Positions 1 through 9,391 are shown, numbered from the stretch's first letter. The stretch: 64,000 nt of DNA from Thiomonas delicata (GCF_900088825.1 NZ_LT592170.1:62001-126000); one strand, 5' to 3'. Program-made: numbers and translations. The notes: generated by a model not told the origin, from the sequence alone.

Positions 1-35
1 CAGAAAACGGGGGTGAGAAAGGACTCCAACGGCAA
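1..35 (-). CDS. Probable TerC-family membrane protein, first codons only (partial)
   Basis: Only about 11 codons are visible before the gene leaves the left edge. Reading from a TTG at 35 the peptide is MPLESFLTPVF. A GGAG at 43-46 lies 7 nt upstream of the TTG. TerC-type integral membrane proteins often begin with a similar segment before their first membrane helix, and from memory a terC gene follows sucD in many Burkholderiales. Both the TTG start and the family are inferences from very little sequence. An alternative in-frame start is the ATG at 88, which has no ribosome binding site. Confidence 0.35.
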   Translation of the reverse strand, partial: MPLESFLTPVF

Positions 36-199
36 GGGAAGACTCCACTCGATGCGCAACGCGGCAACAACCGCAACGAGGTGCAGCATAACGGGAGGCC
101 GGCAAAAAAGCTGCCCTCGTCAAACGCAACGGCCCCCGCTCGACTCCCTGTGGCGTGATTCAGACGACGCTTGCCGCCGGCTCCGGCACGAAACTCTCT
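36..199. other. Intergenic region downstream of sucD
   Basis: About 160 bases between the sucD stop and the presumed next gene. I see no convincing terminator, RNA gene or strong promoter here. The short plus-strand open frame in this stretch has no homology that I recognise. Confidence 0.4.
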
Positions 200-1096
200 T
201 CAGCCCAATTTTTTCTGGATGAGTTTGCCCATTTCGGAGGGGTTTCGGGTGACGGTGAAGCCGCAGGCGTGCATGACCTCGAGCTTGGCCTCGGCGGTGT
301 CGGCGCCGCCCGAGATGAGGGCGCCGGCATGGCCCATGCGCTTGCCCGGCGGGGCGGTGACGCCGGCGATGAAGCCCACGATGGGCTTGGTCATGTGCTC
401 CTTGGCCCAGCGCGCCGCCTCGGCCTCGTCGGGGCCGCCGATCTCGCCGATCATGATCACCCCGTCGGTGTCGGGGTCGTCGTTGAACAGCTTGAGCACG
501 TCGATGTGCTTGAGGCCGTTGATGGGGTCGCCGCCGATGCCCACCGCGCTGCTTTGCCCCAGCCCCAGCTCGGTGACCTGGCCCACCGCCTCGTAGGTCA
601 GCGTGCCCGAGCGCGAGACGATGCCGATGCGCCCCTTGCGGTGGATGTGCCCGGGCATGATGCCGATCTTGATTTCCCCGGGCGTGATCAGCCCCGGGCA
701 GTTCGGCCCCAGCAGCAGGGTCTTCTTGCCGCCGGCGGCCTCCTTGGCGCGCATCCTGGCGCGCACTTCCATCATGTCGCGCACCGGAATGCCCTCGGTG
801 ATGCAGATGACCAGGTCCAGGTCGGCCTGCACCGCCTCCCAGATCGCCGCGGCCGCGCCGGGGGGCGGCACGTAGATGACGGAGACGGTGGCCCCGGTGG
901 CCGCACGGGCTTCGGCCACGCTGGCGTGGATGGGGATGCCCTCGAAGTCCTCCCCGGCCTTCTTGGGGTTGACCCCGGCGACGAAGGCGGCGCGCCCGTG
1001 GGCGTAGTCGCGGCACATGCGGGTGTGGAACTGGCCGGTCTTGCCGGTGATGCCCTGGGTGATGACTTTGGTGTGCTGGTCGATGAGGATGGACAT
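200..1096 (-). CDS. sucD: Succinyl-CoA synthetase (ADP-forming), alpha subunit
   Basis: This is the alpha subunit of succinyl-CoA ligase in the TCA cycle, which interconverts succinyl-CoA and succinate with substrate-level phosphorylation. The 298-residue length is normal. The N-terminal half is a CoA-binding Rossmann domain ([11 protein letters not shown], residues 11-21). The phosphorylated active-site histidine is H256 in the [10 protein letters not shown] loop. The ATG at 1096 is preferred over one 18 bases upstream because GAAAGG stands 5 nt before it and the protein then begins MSILID, as homologues do. It lies downstream of sucC, separated by a structured 144-nt gap. Confidence 0.97.
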   Translation of the reverse strand: MSILIDQHTKVITQGITGKTGQFHTRMCRDYAHGRAAFVAGVNPKKAGEDFEGIPIHASVAEARAATGATVSVIYVPPPGAAAAIWEAVQADLDLVICITEGIPVRDMMEVRARMRAKEAAGGKKTLLLGPNCPGLITPGEIKIGIMPGHIHRKGRIGIVSRSGTLTYEAVGQVTELGLGQSSAVGIGGDPINGLKHIDVLKLFNDDPDTDGVIMIGEIGGPDEAEAARWAKEHMTKPIVGFIAGVTAPPGKRMGHAGALISGGADTAEAKLEVMHACGFTVTRNPSEMGKLIQKKLG

Positions 1097-1109
1097 ACAA
1101 GCCTTTCGT

Positions 1110-1148
1110 CGCAAAGTTTCAGTCGCTGCGCTCCTGCGATACTTTGCG
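1110..1148 (-). repeat. Inverted repeat (hairpin 1) between sucC and sucD
   Basis: CGCAAAGT at 1110-1117 pairs perfectly with ACTTTGCG at 1141-1148. It lies just upstream of the sucD ribosome binding site. The right arm can also pair with GCGCAAAA of the neighbouring hairpin, so alternative folds are possible. No U-run follows. Confidence 0.5.
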
Positions 1149-1161
1149 CCGGCTTGGCCAG

Positions 1162-1196
1162 CGCAAAAAGCTTGGGGCGGCCCTGCGCTTTTTGCG
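1162..1196 (-). repeat. Inverted repeat (hairpin 2) between sucC and sucD
   Basis: CGCAAAAAGC at 1162-1171 pairs perfectly with GCTTTTTGCG at 1187-1196: a 10-bp stem around a 15-base loop in the sucC-sucD intercistronic RNA. It may stabilise or process the sucC message. There is no terminator U-run. Confidence 0.55.
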
Positions 1197-1240
1197 AATG
1201 ATGTGGATGAGGGGTCAAAGACTGCGGAGGGGATGTGGGC

Positions 1241-2401
1241 TCAGGCCGCGGCGGTGACGACTTTCTGGGCGGCTTCGGCCAGGGTCTCGGCGCTGATGAT
1301 GGGCAGCCCGGAGTCGGCCAGCATGCGCTTGCCCAGGTCTTCGTTGGTGCCTTTCATGCGCACCACCAGGGGCACGTTCAGGGCCACGGCCCGGCTGGCG
1401 GCGATGAGCCCCTCGGCGATGACGTCGCAGCGCATGATGCCGCCGAAGATGTTGACCAGGATGGCTTTGACCTGGGGGTTGTGCAGCATGATCTTGAACG
1501 CGGCGGTGACCTTCTCGGCGGTGGCGCCGCCGCCGACGTCGAGGAAGTTGGCGGGCTCGCCGCCGAACAGCTTGATGGTGTCCATGGTGGCCATGGCCAG
1601 GCCGGCGCCGTTGACCAGGCAGGCGATGTTGCCGTCGAGCTGGATGTACGACAGGTCGTGCTTGGAGGCTTCGATCTCGGCGGGGTCTTCTTCGTCGAGG
1701 TCGCGCAGGGCCACGAGCTCGGGGTGGCGGAACAGGGCGTTGTCGTCGAAGTTGAACTTGGCGTCCAGCGCCTTGACGCTGCCGTCGCCTTGCACGATGA
1801 GGGGGTTGATCTCGGCCAGCGAGGCGTCGTTGTCCCAGAAGGCGCGGTACAGCCCTTGCAGGGCGGCGGCGCCCTGGGCCCGGCTGGCCTCGGGCAGGCC
1901 GATCTTGGCGCACAGGGCCAGCGCGTCGGCCTCGGGCAGCCCGCCCAGGGGGTCGACCCAGACTTTGTGGATCTTCTCGGGGGTGTGGGCGGCCACGTCT
2001 TCGATGTCCATGCCGCCTTCGCTGGAGGCCATGACGACCACGCATTGCGCGGCGCGGTCGATCACCAGCCCGGCGTAGTACTCCTGGCGAATGTCGGCGC
2101 CTTCTTCGATGAGCAGCCGCCGCACGGTCTGCCCGCCGGGGCCGGTCTGGTGCGTCACCAGTTGCATGCCAAGCATCTGCCCGGCCAGCGTGCGCACCTC
2201 GTCCACCGAGCGCGCCAGCTTGACGCCCCCGCCCTTGCCGCGCCCGCCCGCATGAATCTGCGCCTTGACCACCCACACCGGCCCGCCCAGCTCTCGCGCC
2301 GCGTGCTCCGCCTCGTCCACCGTGTACGCCGCCTCCCCGCGCGGTACAGGAACCCCTCGCTCTCGCAAAAGCGCCTTGCCTTGGTATTCGTGAATCTTCA
2401 T
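1241..2401 (-). CDS. sucC: Succinyl-CoA synthetase (ADP-forming), beta subunit
   Basis: This is the beta subunit of succinyl-CoA ligase; it carries the nucleotide-binding ATP-grasp domain and the succinate/CoA-ligase domain. It starts [12 protein letters not shown], the standard start for the family, and is 386 residues long (usual 386-389). Visible motifs include the ATP-grasp [16 protein letters not shown] near residues 46-61, NPLIV around 200, and the glycine-rich [10 protein letters not shown] and [10 protein letters not shown] in the C-terminal ligase domain. It is first of the sucC-sucD pair and lies downstream of the DUF2889 gene. Confidence 0.97.
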   Translation of the reverse strand: MKIHEYQGKALLRERGVPVPRGEAAYTVDEAEHAARELGGPVWVVKAQIHAGGRGKGGGVKLARSVDEVRTLAGQMLGMQLVTHQTGPGGQTVRRLLIEEGADIRQEYYAGLVIDRAAQCVVVMASSEGGMDIEDVAAHTPEKIHKVWVDPLGGLPEADALALCAKIGLPEASRAQGAAALQGLYRAFWDNDASLAEINPLIVQGDGSVKALDAKFNFDDNALFRHPELVALRDLDEEDPAEIEASKHDLSYIQLDGNIACLVNGAGLAMATMDTIKLFGGEPANFLDVGGGATAEKVTAAFKIMLHNPQVKAILVNIFGGIMRCDVIAEGLIAASRAVALNVPLVVRMKGTNEDLGKRMLADSGLPIISAETLAEAAQKVVTAAA

Positions 2402-2449
2402 GGTGTCGTCTCTCCGGTCACTATGGGAATAAGGCCGCTGCGTAGCGGA

Positions 2450-3049
2450 TCAAGTCGATTCGAATTGGGGTTGCGTTTGCGTCGCGGCGCCTGAGTTCGC
2501 TTGCGCCGGCGGCTTCGCCCAGCGCGGGTAATAGCGCATGACGGCGGGGCCATCGAGGCGCAAAGCATGGCAACGATCGAGCTGGAAAGGCTGCTGCTCG
2601 TCGCTCGCCTGCGGGCGTATCACTTCGCCGGCAAAAGCCTGGATGGCGGCAGTCGGCAGCACGCGCGTGAGTTCGGTGATGTGGGTGCAAGCCAGAACGC
2701 CATGCAGCCGCTGCTTGACGGCATGGCTAAAACCACGCAGCAGGTTCAGGCCGATCAGGCTGCGGTACGCCTCGCCATAGTCTTCGCAATACCCGGGATA
2801 GGGCGCGGCCAGGGTCCGGGCGCTGGCATCGACCACGTTGAATTCGGTATCGATGGTCAGCCGCAGGAGCATGCTGTGGATGGGCTGGCCGGCACGGCGC
2901 GGGCCGGTGGCGAGTTCGAACTCGCGGGTCTTGGTGTCTTCGAGCGTGGCGTCGAGATCCCATAGCAGGCCATCGTGATGCGCGAAGACCTGCACGTCAA
3001 TGGCCCGCCGATGTACCAGACGGCGGCCAGGTGGGTTCTTGTCGATCAT
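2450..3049 (-). CDS. DUF2889 family protein
   Basis: A protein of unknown function of about 200 residues. The sequence has the hallmarks of DUF2889: an N-terminal RRLVHRRAIDVQVF strand, DGLLWDLDATLEDTKT, then HSMLLRLTIDTEFNV, and a small C-terminal region with conserved Cys/His (CEDY, CTHITEL). This family is commonly found beside recX/recA and sucCD in betaproteobacteria. I chose the ATG at 3049, which has CAGG 6-7 nt upstream. A GTG at 3100 would add 17 residues but has no purine-rich site. The C-terminus is Pro/Ala/Gln-rich and probably disordered. Confidence 0.8.
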   Translation of the reverse strand: MIDKNPPGRRLVHRRAIDVQVFAHHDGLLWDLDATLEDTKTREFELATGPRRAGQPIHSMLLRLTIDTEFNVVDASARTLAAPYPGYCEDYGEAYRSLIGLNLLRGFSHAVKQRLHGVLACTHITELTRVLPTAAIQAFAGEVIRPQASDEQQPFQLDRCHALRLDGPAVMRYYPRWAKPPAQANSGAATQTQPQFEST

Positions 3050-3164
3050 GGAAGAACCTGAAATTGGAACCCCGGCGTGTGGGGTATCGGTCAGGGGCAC
3101 GGGAATTGATGCGGCGCAAAAAACAGAGTTTAGCAGCGCATCGGCGCCCGACGAATGGATCGGA

Positions 3165-3677
3165 TCAAACCGAGGTGTGATCGTCCGGATCGTCGCCTGG
3201 ATCGAAGTCGGCCTGCGCGCCCCCGCGCTGCTTCATCGCCTGCCGCACCACGTCGGATGAAAAACCGCGGGCCTGCAAAAAACGCTGCTGCCGGGCGCGT
3301 TCCTGGGCGTTCGACGGCGCTGCGGGATGGCGCTTGCACAAGATACGCAACGCGCGCGCCACGTCGTCCGCCTGCCGCGCGATCAGCGGTGCGATGACCT
3401 CGGCAGTCAGCCCATGCGTCCGCAACTCCTGCTCGATGCGCTGGCTGCCGTACTTGACCTGGCGCCTGCGCACCAGGGACTCTGCAAAACGTCGCTCATC
3501 GAGCAGGCCCAGGGCCTGCAGTTCGTCCAGCAATATGCCGAGCGCGGTGGCGTCGGGCGGCTCCTGGCCCGGCTTTCTCACGCGCGAGAGCTTGCGCTCC
3601 AGTTCGGCGCGGCTGTGCTCGCGCAAGGCCAGCAAGCGCAGGGCGCGTGCCTTCAGGCTGGGCGTTGTCGTTTGCAT
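3165..3677 (-). CDS. recX: Regulatory protein RecX
   Basis: RecX binds RecA filaments and modulates recombinase and coprotease activity. The 170-residue protein is helical with repeated three-helix units typical of RecX: ALRLLALREHSRAELERKL at the N-terminus, then GLLDERRFAESLVRRRQVKYG in the middle, and RFLQARGFSSDVVRQAMKQ near the C-terminus. The start at 3677 (MQTTTPSLKARAL) fits homologues; longer in-frame extensions run into the recA 3' side. It lies 73 bases downstream of recA on the same strand and is probably co-transcribed with it. Confidence 0.93.
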   Translation of the reverse strand: MQTTTPSLKARALRLLALREHSRAELERKLSRVRKPGQEPPDATALGILLDELQALGLLDERRFAESLVRRRQVKYGSQRIEQELRTHGLTAEVIAPLIARQADDVARALRILCKRHPAAPSNAQERARQQRFLQARGFSSDVVRQAMKQRGGAQADFDPGDDPDDHTSV

Positions 3678-3750
3678 GTGCACCCGCCCGAGATGCGCTG
3701 CCTCGCCCCCGCATCGTCGTGCGAGGGGCGCCGGGGGCTGGCGCGCGGGC

Positions 3751-4800
<1,050 letters not shown>

Positions 4801-4845
4801 TTGTCCAGCCCCGTCTGTTTGGAGATGGGTCGCAATTTATCACAG

Positions 4846-4857
4846 CTGTATATAAAA
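4846..4857. promoter_or_regulatory. recA-proximal half of the disrupted LexA (SOS) box
   Basis: CTGT at 4846-4849 followed by ATATAAAA (4850-4857). Joined to the ACAG at 5959-5962 on the far side of the insertion sequence, with one copy of the 8-bp duplication, this restores CTGT-ATATAAAA-ACAG. That is a perfect match to the CTGT-N8-ACAG LexA operator of beta/gammaproteobacteria. The half-site is 46 bases upstream of the recA start. A -10-like GATAAA (minus strand) lies just downstream of it. Confidence 0.85.
4850..4857. repeat. Left target-site duplication of the IS (ATATAAAA)
   Basis: An 8-bp direct repeat flanking the left inverted repeat. It is identical to 5951-5958. Eight base pairs is the duplication size expected of the IS1595 family. 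Confidence 0.93.
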
Positions 4858-4883
4858 AAGGGGTATCCACTTAGCTCCAGTGA
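4858..4883. repeat. Left terminal inverted repeat of the IS
   Basis: A 26-bp end, the exact reverse complement of 5925-5950. Confidence 0.93.
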
Positions 4884-4940
4884 CGCTTGGATGCTGGATA
4901 AATACCCAGTACATGCATTCTATGGCCGTCACCCAAACAT

Positions 4941-5909
4941 TCAAGCCTTTCGCACCACATCGCGGTAGGTCACCGGTGCAGTGGCGACGGCTTGTTGCAG
5001 CAACCGGTAGAACAACAGGCCCCGCGAGTTGGACGTGCGGCGGTTGAAACGGAACACGAACTCGTCCAGATAGGCATCCAGGTGTTCGGGCTGCACCGAG
5101 CCATGGTGGGTGCCCAGAATCCAGCGTTGCACCAGAGCGGCCACCCGATGCACTCCTGCCATCGAGACATGGGCGGGGACATCGGAGCCCAGCATGACCG
5201 TGCGCTGATGGATGAAGCCCAACTCCGTCAACGACCGATAGGCGGCCGAGCCGTCCGTGCGCACCTGTGCGCCTGGCTCGATGACCTCCTGCACGAACGG
5301 CATCACACACGAGGCGCAATCGTTGGCAATGCGGCGCAGGCGGATGCGGCCAAACCCCTTGGGCTCCAGCATCTCCACTGCCATCACCACCAGCACCTTG
5401 CTCGTGCTGCTCTTGCGCCCTTTGGGAGAGATGGGGGCTTGTCTGTCCGTGATGGACAGGTAGGTCTCGTCAACTTCGACCAACCCCCTGAGTTGCTCGC
5501 GGCCCGGGCGAACCATGGCACGACGCAGTCGGTGCAGCATGGTCCACGCGGTCTGGTAGCTGCCCAGCCCCAGCACGCGCTGCAACCCCAAAGCGCTCAC
5601 ACCTTGCTTCTGGTTGGTCAGGTACCAGGCCGCAGCCAGCCACACGCGCAGTGGCGTGCGGGTCTTGTCGAAGATGGTGCCGGCGGTCACCGAACTCTGG
5701 TGCTGGCAGCTCGGGCACATCAGCCGGCCACGCGTGGCGCGATAGGCCTGCCCAGCGCAGCCGCAGCGTGGGCAAACAAATCCGCTGGACCAGCGCAATC
5801 GTTCCAGGTACGTCAGACACGCCTCTTCGGTGCCAAACCAGTCGAGGAACTCGTTCCAGGTCTGTGGGTAGTCTTTTCCGGGCGTTGGCGCTAAAGTCTG
5901 GATATCCAT
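4941..5909 (-). CDS. IS1595-family (ISXO2-like) transposase
   Basis: A 322-residue DDE-type transposase. The N-terminal zinc ribbon uses C46/C49 (CPRC) and C65/C68 (CPSC). It is followed by a helical DNA-binding segment (residues 85-130). The ISXO2-like catalytic domain shows VEVDETY (D147) and VRTDGS (D219). The C-terminal signature HLDAYLDEFVFRFNRR (about residues 276-291) is typical of the family. The frame is full length with no stop or shift, so the enzyme is probably active. The ATG at 5909 lies 15 bases inside the right inverted repeat. Confidence 0.95.
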   Translation of the reverse strand: MDIQTLAPTPGKDYPQTWNEFLDWFGTEEACLTYLERLRWSSGFVCPRCGCAGQAYRATRGRLMCPSCQHQSSVTAGTIFDKTRTPLRVWLAAAWYLTNQKQGVSALGLQRVLGLGSYQTAWTMLHRLRRAMVRPGREQLRGLVEVDETYLSITDRQAPISPKGRKSSTSKVLVVMAVEMLEPKGFGRIRLRRIANDCASCVMPFVQEVIEPGAQVRTDGSAAYRSLTELGFIHQRTVMLGSDVPAHVSMAGVHRVAALVQRWILGTHHGSVQPEHLDAYLDEFVFRFNRRTSNSRGLLFYRLLQQAVATAPVTYRDVVRKA

Positions 5910-5924
5910 CCAGCTATTCTGCCT

Positions 5925-5950
5925 TCACTGGAGCTAAGTGGATACCCCTT
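5925..5950. repeat. Right terminal inverted repeat of the IS
   Basis: A 26-bp end, the exact reverse complement of 4858-4883. Confidence 0.93.
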
Positions 5951-5962
5951 ATATAAAAACAG
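5951..5962. promoter_or_regulatory. Distal half of the disrupted LexA box, with right target duplication
   Basis: ATATAAAA (5951-5958, second copy of the duplication) followed by ACAG (5959-5962). This half of the operator has been pushed about 1.1 kb away from recA by the insertion sequence. Confidence 0.85.
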
Positions 5963-5983
5963 CCATGGAAAAAGCTTGCCGCA

Positions 5984-6005
5984 TAAAAAAAGGGGCTTGC
6001 GCCCC
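5984..6005 (-). terminator. Intrinsic terminator of the ompW-like gene
   Basis: On the minus strand GGGGC-GCAA-GCCCC is followed by a run of seven T. It lies about 50 bases after the stop of the OmpW gene. Before the insertion it would have insulated recA from that gene. Confidence 0.8.
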
Positions 6006-6057
6006 ACGTCAATGATGCGGAGCCGCCGATCGACGGCGGGCTGCGCGCCGGCAATGC

Positions 6058-6783
6058 TCAGAAACTGTAGCCCACGGCGAGCGTGTACACGATGGGATGG
6101 AAATTGATGTGCGTCTTGGACTGCGACGTGATGAGCGATGGGTTGGACGGGGAATACGAGGTGGTCGTCAGATCGCTTTGCACATCCGCCACGGCGATGG
6201 TTCCCACCACGGCCCAGCGCGCGTCGATGTGGTAGATCAAGCCCGCATGCGCTGCCGCGCCCCAGGAATCCGACAGGCTGATGTCGGTCGGGCCGAGGTG
6301 GCTGGTGAGGGAACTCAAGGCCTTGGTGTTGGTGAACCGCGTGTAGTTGATCCCCAGCCCGACGAACGGATACCACTTCGCGTCATGGCCCCAAAAGTGA
6401 TAGTTGATGAAGGCCGTGGGCGAAACGGCGTCAACGTCGGTGATGCCGGTGCCGGGCTGGATGCCGAGCTTGGCCCAGTTGGCCCCCATCGCATCGGTGC
6501 GCACGCGCGGCGGATAGCCCAGCGCCAGCTCGAAGCTCCACGGCCCCGGCAGGTCGCGCACATAGGTCAGTCCCAGCGTCGCGGCATTGCCCACGTTCAG
6601 GTTCAGGCCCGGCGGCGTGTTGTAGCCGGACAGGTCGGGCAGGCTCGAATGGTTTTGCATATAGGCCACGCCAACGTAAACGGTGTTGGGCGTGGACCCA
6701 TCTGCGTAAGCCACCGGCCCTGCCAGCCCCAGGGCCGCAGCGAGCGGCGCGACACGCCAGATCTTGCGCAGAAATGTAGTCAT
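6058..6783 (-). CDS. OmpW family outer-membrane protein
   Basis: A 241-residue outer-membrane beta-barrel of the OmpW/AlkL type, an eight-stranded barrel for small hydrophobic solutes. A signal peptide (residues 1-27, ending AYADG) is followed by alternating amphipathic strands, the PTAFINYHFWG and WYPFVGLGINYTRF segments characteristic of OmpW, and the C-terminal aromatic signature VGYSF needed for BAM insertion. AAGGAG lies 7-8 nt before the ATG. It is about 35 bases downstream of the GDSL lipoprotein gene and may be co-transcribed with it. Substrate unknown. Confidence 0.9.
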   Translation of the reverse strand: MTTFLRKIWRVAPLAAALGLAGPVAYADGSTPNTVYVGVAYMQNHSSLPDLSGYNTPPGLNLNVGNAATLGLTYVRDLPGPWSFELALGYPPRVRTDAMGANWAKLGIQPGTGITDVDAVSPTAFINYHFWGHDAKWYPFVGLGINYTRFTNTKALSSLTSHLGPTDISLSDSWGAAAHAGLIYHIDARWAVVGTIAVADVQSDLTTTSYSPSNPSLITSQSKTHINFHPIVYTLAVGYSF

Positions 6784-6817
6784 GAGAGGTCTCCTTGTCG
6801 TTGTGTGTCGGCGCGCG

Positions 6818-8083
6818 TCACTGCGCCCAGCCGAAGCCCTTCATGGCCTGCAGGGTTGCGTTGGCGATGACCTGATAGCCGGCGGGTGTGGGGTGGACCG
6901 AGTCGGCGAACAGCCAGCTTCCGAGGTTGGCGGTACTCGCCCCAGCCGCGGCGAAGGGCGTATTCACATTGCAGAGCAAGGAGCTGGTCGTGGCCGGATC
7001 GCACCACGGTGTCGTCACGTTCGTGAAGCCGAATTGCGCGGGATTCGCCATCTCCTGATTGAGCAGGCTGTAGCCATCGAGCACCTTCACCGGCTGGCCC
7101 TGCAGATCGTTGAGCAGGCGCTGGTTGAACAGCTGGACCAAATTGGAAAGCAGGTAACAGGGCTGGGATGGGTCCAGGTTGTTGCACACATAGCCGGCAG
7201 GCGGCGCGGCGGGCGGCGTGGCGCCGGTATAGGGCAAGCCGCGGCCGAAGGGTGTCAGCGACGAATCCGGCAAGGTATAGACCAGGACGTACTTGCCGCC
7301 CTTGGCCAGAATGCTCTGCACTACGCCGGCAAGCTGGTCGGCCGCCAGCCCGACGGCAGCCTGCGCCTGGGCCACGGCCGTGGCTTGCGGCACGCCCTGG
7401 GCGAGCTGGGCGCTGACCGTGCCCAGCGCGGTGAAGATATCGTTGTTGCCGGCCAGCACCGTGACCAGTTGGCCGCTGTTGAAGGTGGTGAACTGGGTCA
7501 GGTAATTCTGCACCTGCTGCGTCACGGGGATGGTCATCGCGCCGCCGCTATGGCCGATGCCATTGGGGTTGCTGACCATCGAGCCGCCCTGGGCGAAACC
7601 AAAGCAATTCGACTGCACACCAAAAGGACAGTACACGGGCGATGTACTCGGAGCAGGCGCCGTTGACGGGTTGAAATAGTTCCCTGCGTAACCAATCACG
7701 TTTGGCGTGATCGGCAACTGCAAAGCTGACGACAAATCACCAATCCAGTTGCCGGTAGACGCGCCATTGACGGTGAACTGCCCGCCACCAGCGTAAGGCG
7801 TTGGTGGCGACCAAGTAGGAATATTGCTGTTGTACTGCGGCGAGGCCGGATTGCCGTAGACACTATATGCAGCCAGGGTGTAACTCCCTATATCCGACAA
7901 GCTGTCGCCGAAAGACACCACGGCCTTGAATCCGCCCGAAGGTGGCGCGGTCGGTGCCGTGCTTTGTGCGTTGACGCTGCTGACCGTGGCCAGCGTGGGC
8001 GCGCTGGGGTTGCCCCCGCCCCCGCAACCCGCCAGCAACACAGCGCTGGCCAGTGCCAGCGCAGACCCATGGATGTATCGCAT
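6818..8083 (-). CDS. GDSL-family lipase/esterase, lipoprotein
   Basis: A 421-residue secreted hydrolase. The N-terminal signal has a lipobox LLAGC with lipidated C20, followed by a flexible Gly/Ser/Pro linker. The SGNH/GDSL catalytic blocks are present: block I FGDSLSD with nucleophile S61, block III GNND, and block V DSVHPT with D394 and H397. It probably hydrolyses esters at the cell envelope; substrate unknown. Two Cys-rich loops (CPFGVQSNC and CNNLDPSQPC) suggest disulfides. The OmpW gene follows on the same strand. Confidence 0.92.
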   Translation of the reverse strand: MRYIHGSALALASAVLLAGCGGGGNPSAPTLATVSSVNAQSTAPTAPPSGGFKAVVSFGDSLSDIGSYTLAAYSVYGNPASPQYNSNIPTWSPPTPYAGGGQFTVNGASTGNWIGDLSSALQLPITPNVIGYAGNYFNPSTAPAPSTSPVYCPFGVQSNCFGFAQGGSMVSNPNGIGHSGGAMTIPVTQQVQNYLTQFTTFNSGQLVTVLAGNNDIFTALGTVSAQLAQGVPQATAVAQAQAAVGLAADQLAGVVQSILAKGGKYVLVYTLPDSSLTPFGRGLPYTGATPPAAPPAGYVCNNLDPSQPCYLLSNLVQLFNQRLLNDLQGQPVKVLDGYSLLNQEMANPAQFGFTNVTTPWCDPATTSSLLCNVNTPFAAAGASTANLGSWLFADSVHPTPAGYQVIANATLQAMKGFGWAQ

Positions 8084-8316
8084 GCCTCTGTCTCCAAATC
8101 TGTAGGGAATGGTCTGCGCGGCGTTGACATGAGCCCGGCAGTTTGACGGGGTCGCGGCAAAAATAGAACGACCGTTCGTGCAAAGCCTAAACCTGTTTCA
8201 AGCCCTCCCGCAAGCTCGATAAACCCCTGACTTGCCAAGTTCATGGAATTTTTGCAACAAATAGTTTCCACGCGATGTATTTTGGGCGCCCGCCGCGCGG
8301 CATCCCCTCCGCCGGA
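8084..8316. other. Intergenic region between sua5 and the GDSL lipoprotein gene
   Basis: About 230 bases of lower GC content than the flanking genes. It presumably carries the promoter of the lipoprotein gene. I see no RNA gene or clear terminator. Confidence 0.4.
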
Positions 8317-9390
8317 TCAGCGCGAACCGGCTGCCGCGCGTCGCAGGCGATCGTGCACCGCGTCCCAGGCAAAGCCCTCGGGCGGAATTTCGGCCCAGAT
8401 CTCGGCCAGCCCCTGCGCGTCGAGATCGCGCAGGGCCGCGTACAGGCCATGGGCATAGCCCGCCGCATCGGCGGGCAGCGCAAGCCAGACCGCCCGGGCA
8501 TTGGCCGCCGGCTGCGCGCGGGGTGCCAGCACACCTACCCGTCGCGCCGCCGGCCAATCGGCATCGACAGCGGCGGCGCAGCGCAGCAGCAAACGGGTCG
8601 CGGGCGCGTAGTGCGAAGCCAGCGCCCCCGGCACACGAGGAACCGCGTGCGCCGCGCCATCGTCAGACACGTCGCCCCCGCCCCTGGTTTCATCCGGCGA
8701 CTCGGCCGACCGATCTGCTGCCAGCCCGCGTTGAAGCTGCTCGGGCCTGCAGCCGAGAACCGCCGCGATCTCCGCCGCGCCCAGCCCGCCGGGACGCAGG
8801 ATGCGCGGCAAGCCGGTGGCGCCGAGATGGGAGCAATCGACGATGGTGCTCTCGACCCCCACCGAGCAGGGGCCGCCGTCCAACACCAAAGCCACGGCAT
8901 CCCCGAGTTCGGCGCGCACGTGCGCGGCCGTGGTCGGGCTGATGCGCCCGAAGCGGTTGGCCGAAGGCGCGGCCAAGCCGCCCTGCCCGCCCTTGAACAG
9001 GGCCAGCACGACCTGCGCCACCGGGTGATCGGGGCAGCGCAGCGCGATGGTGTCCTGGCCTGCGGCGCACGCCTCGGCCATGCCGGGGCGGCGCGGCAGC
9101 ACCAGGGTCAACGCGCCGGGCCAGAAGGCCTCGATCAGCTTGCGCGCGACGTCCGGCAACGCGGCGGCCCAGCGCAAGGGGTCGGCATTGCGGTGCAGAT
9201 GGACGATGACGGGGTGATCCGGCGGGCGGCCCTTGGCGGCGTAGATCTTGGCCACCGCCCGCGGGTTGTCGGCGTCCGCGGCCAGGCCGTACACGGTTTC
9301 GGTCGGCAGACCGACGAGTTCCCCAGCCTCCAGCAGGCGCGCCGCCTGCACGATCTCGTCCGGAGACACCGGCGCCTGCGTGACCCGCAT
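8317..9390 (-). CDS. L-threonylcarbamoyladenylate synthase (Sua5/YwlC type)
   Basis: This enzyme makes threonylcarbamoyl-AMP from threonine, bicarbonate and ATP, the first step of tRNA t6A37 synthesis. The N-terminal YrdC domain (about residues 10-200) shows GLPTETVYGLAADA, KGRPPDHPVIVHL and APSANRFGRISPT. The C-terminal Sua5 domain follows a low-complexity linker (about 235-255). At about 357 residues it is the long Sua5 form. The ATG at 9390 begins one base after the purK TGA, so translation is probably coupled. tsaB, another t6A gene, lies elsewhere in the window (22344-23114). Confidence 0.93.
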   Translation of the reverse strand: MRVTQAPVSPDEIVQAARLLEAGELVGLPTETVYGLAADADNPRAVAKIYAAKGRPPDHPVIVHLHRNADPLRWAAALPDVARKLIEAFWPGALTLVLPRRPGMAEACAAGQDTIALRCPDHPVAQVVLALFKGGQGGLAAPSANRFGRISPTTAAHVRAELGDAVALVLDGGPCSVGVESTIVDCSHLGATGLPRILRPGGLGAAEIAAVLGCRPEQLQRGLAADRSAESPDETRGGGDVSDDGAAHAVPRVPGALASHYAPATRLLLRCAAAVDADWPAARRVGVLAPRAQPAANARAVWLALPADAAGYAHGLYAALRDLDAQGLAEIWAEIPPEGFAWDAVHDRLRRAAAGSR

Positions 9391-9391
9391 G

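Larger units (their letters stand above)
4858..5950 (-). mobile_element. Complete IS1595-family insertion sequence (1093 bp)
   Basis: The element is bounded by perfect 26-bp terminal inverted repeats at 4858-4883 and 5925-5950, both beginning AAGGGGTATCCAC when read inward. It is flanked by the 8-bp duplication ATATAAAA. It carries one intact transposase gene on the minus strand, the same direction as recA. The perfect repeats, exact duplication and intact frame indicate a recent insertion. The target was the AT-rich spacer of the recA SOS box. Readthrough from the transposase would enter recA. Confidence 0.95.

Noticed and set aside
1162-1196. sucC-sucD hairpin as an intrinsic terminator
   Set aside because: The 10-bp stem is not followed by a U-run on the minus strand and lies between two genes of one complex.
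1235-2494. Plus-strand open frame of about 420 codons opposite sucC
   Set aside because: Same GC-driven shadow effect; product has no recognisable family and is antisense to sucC.
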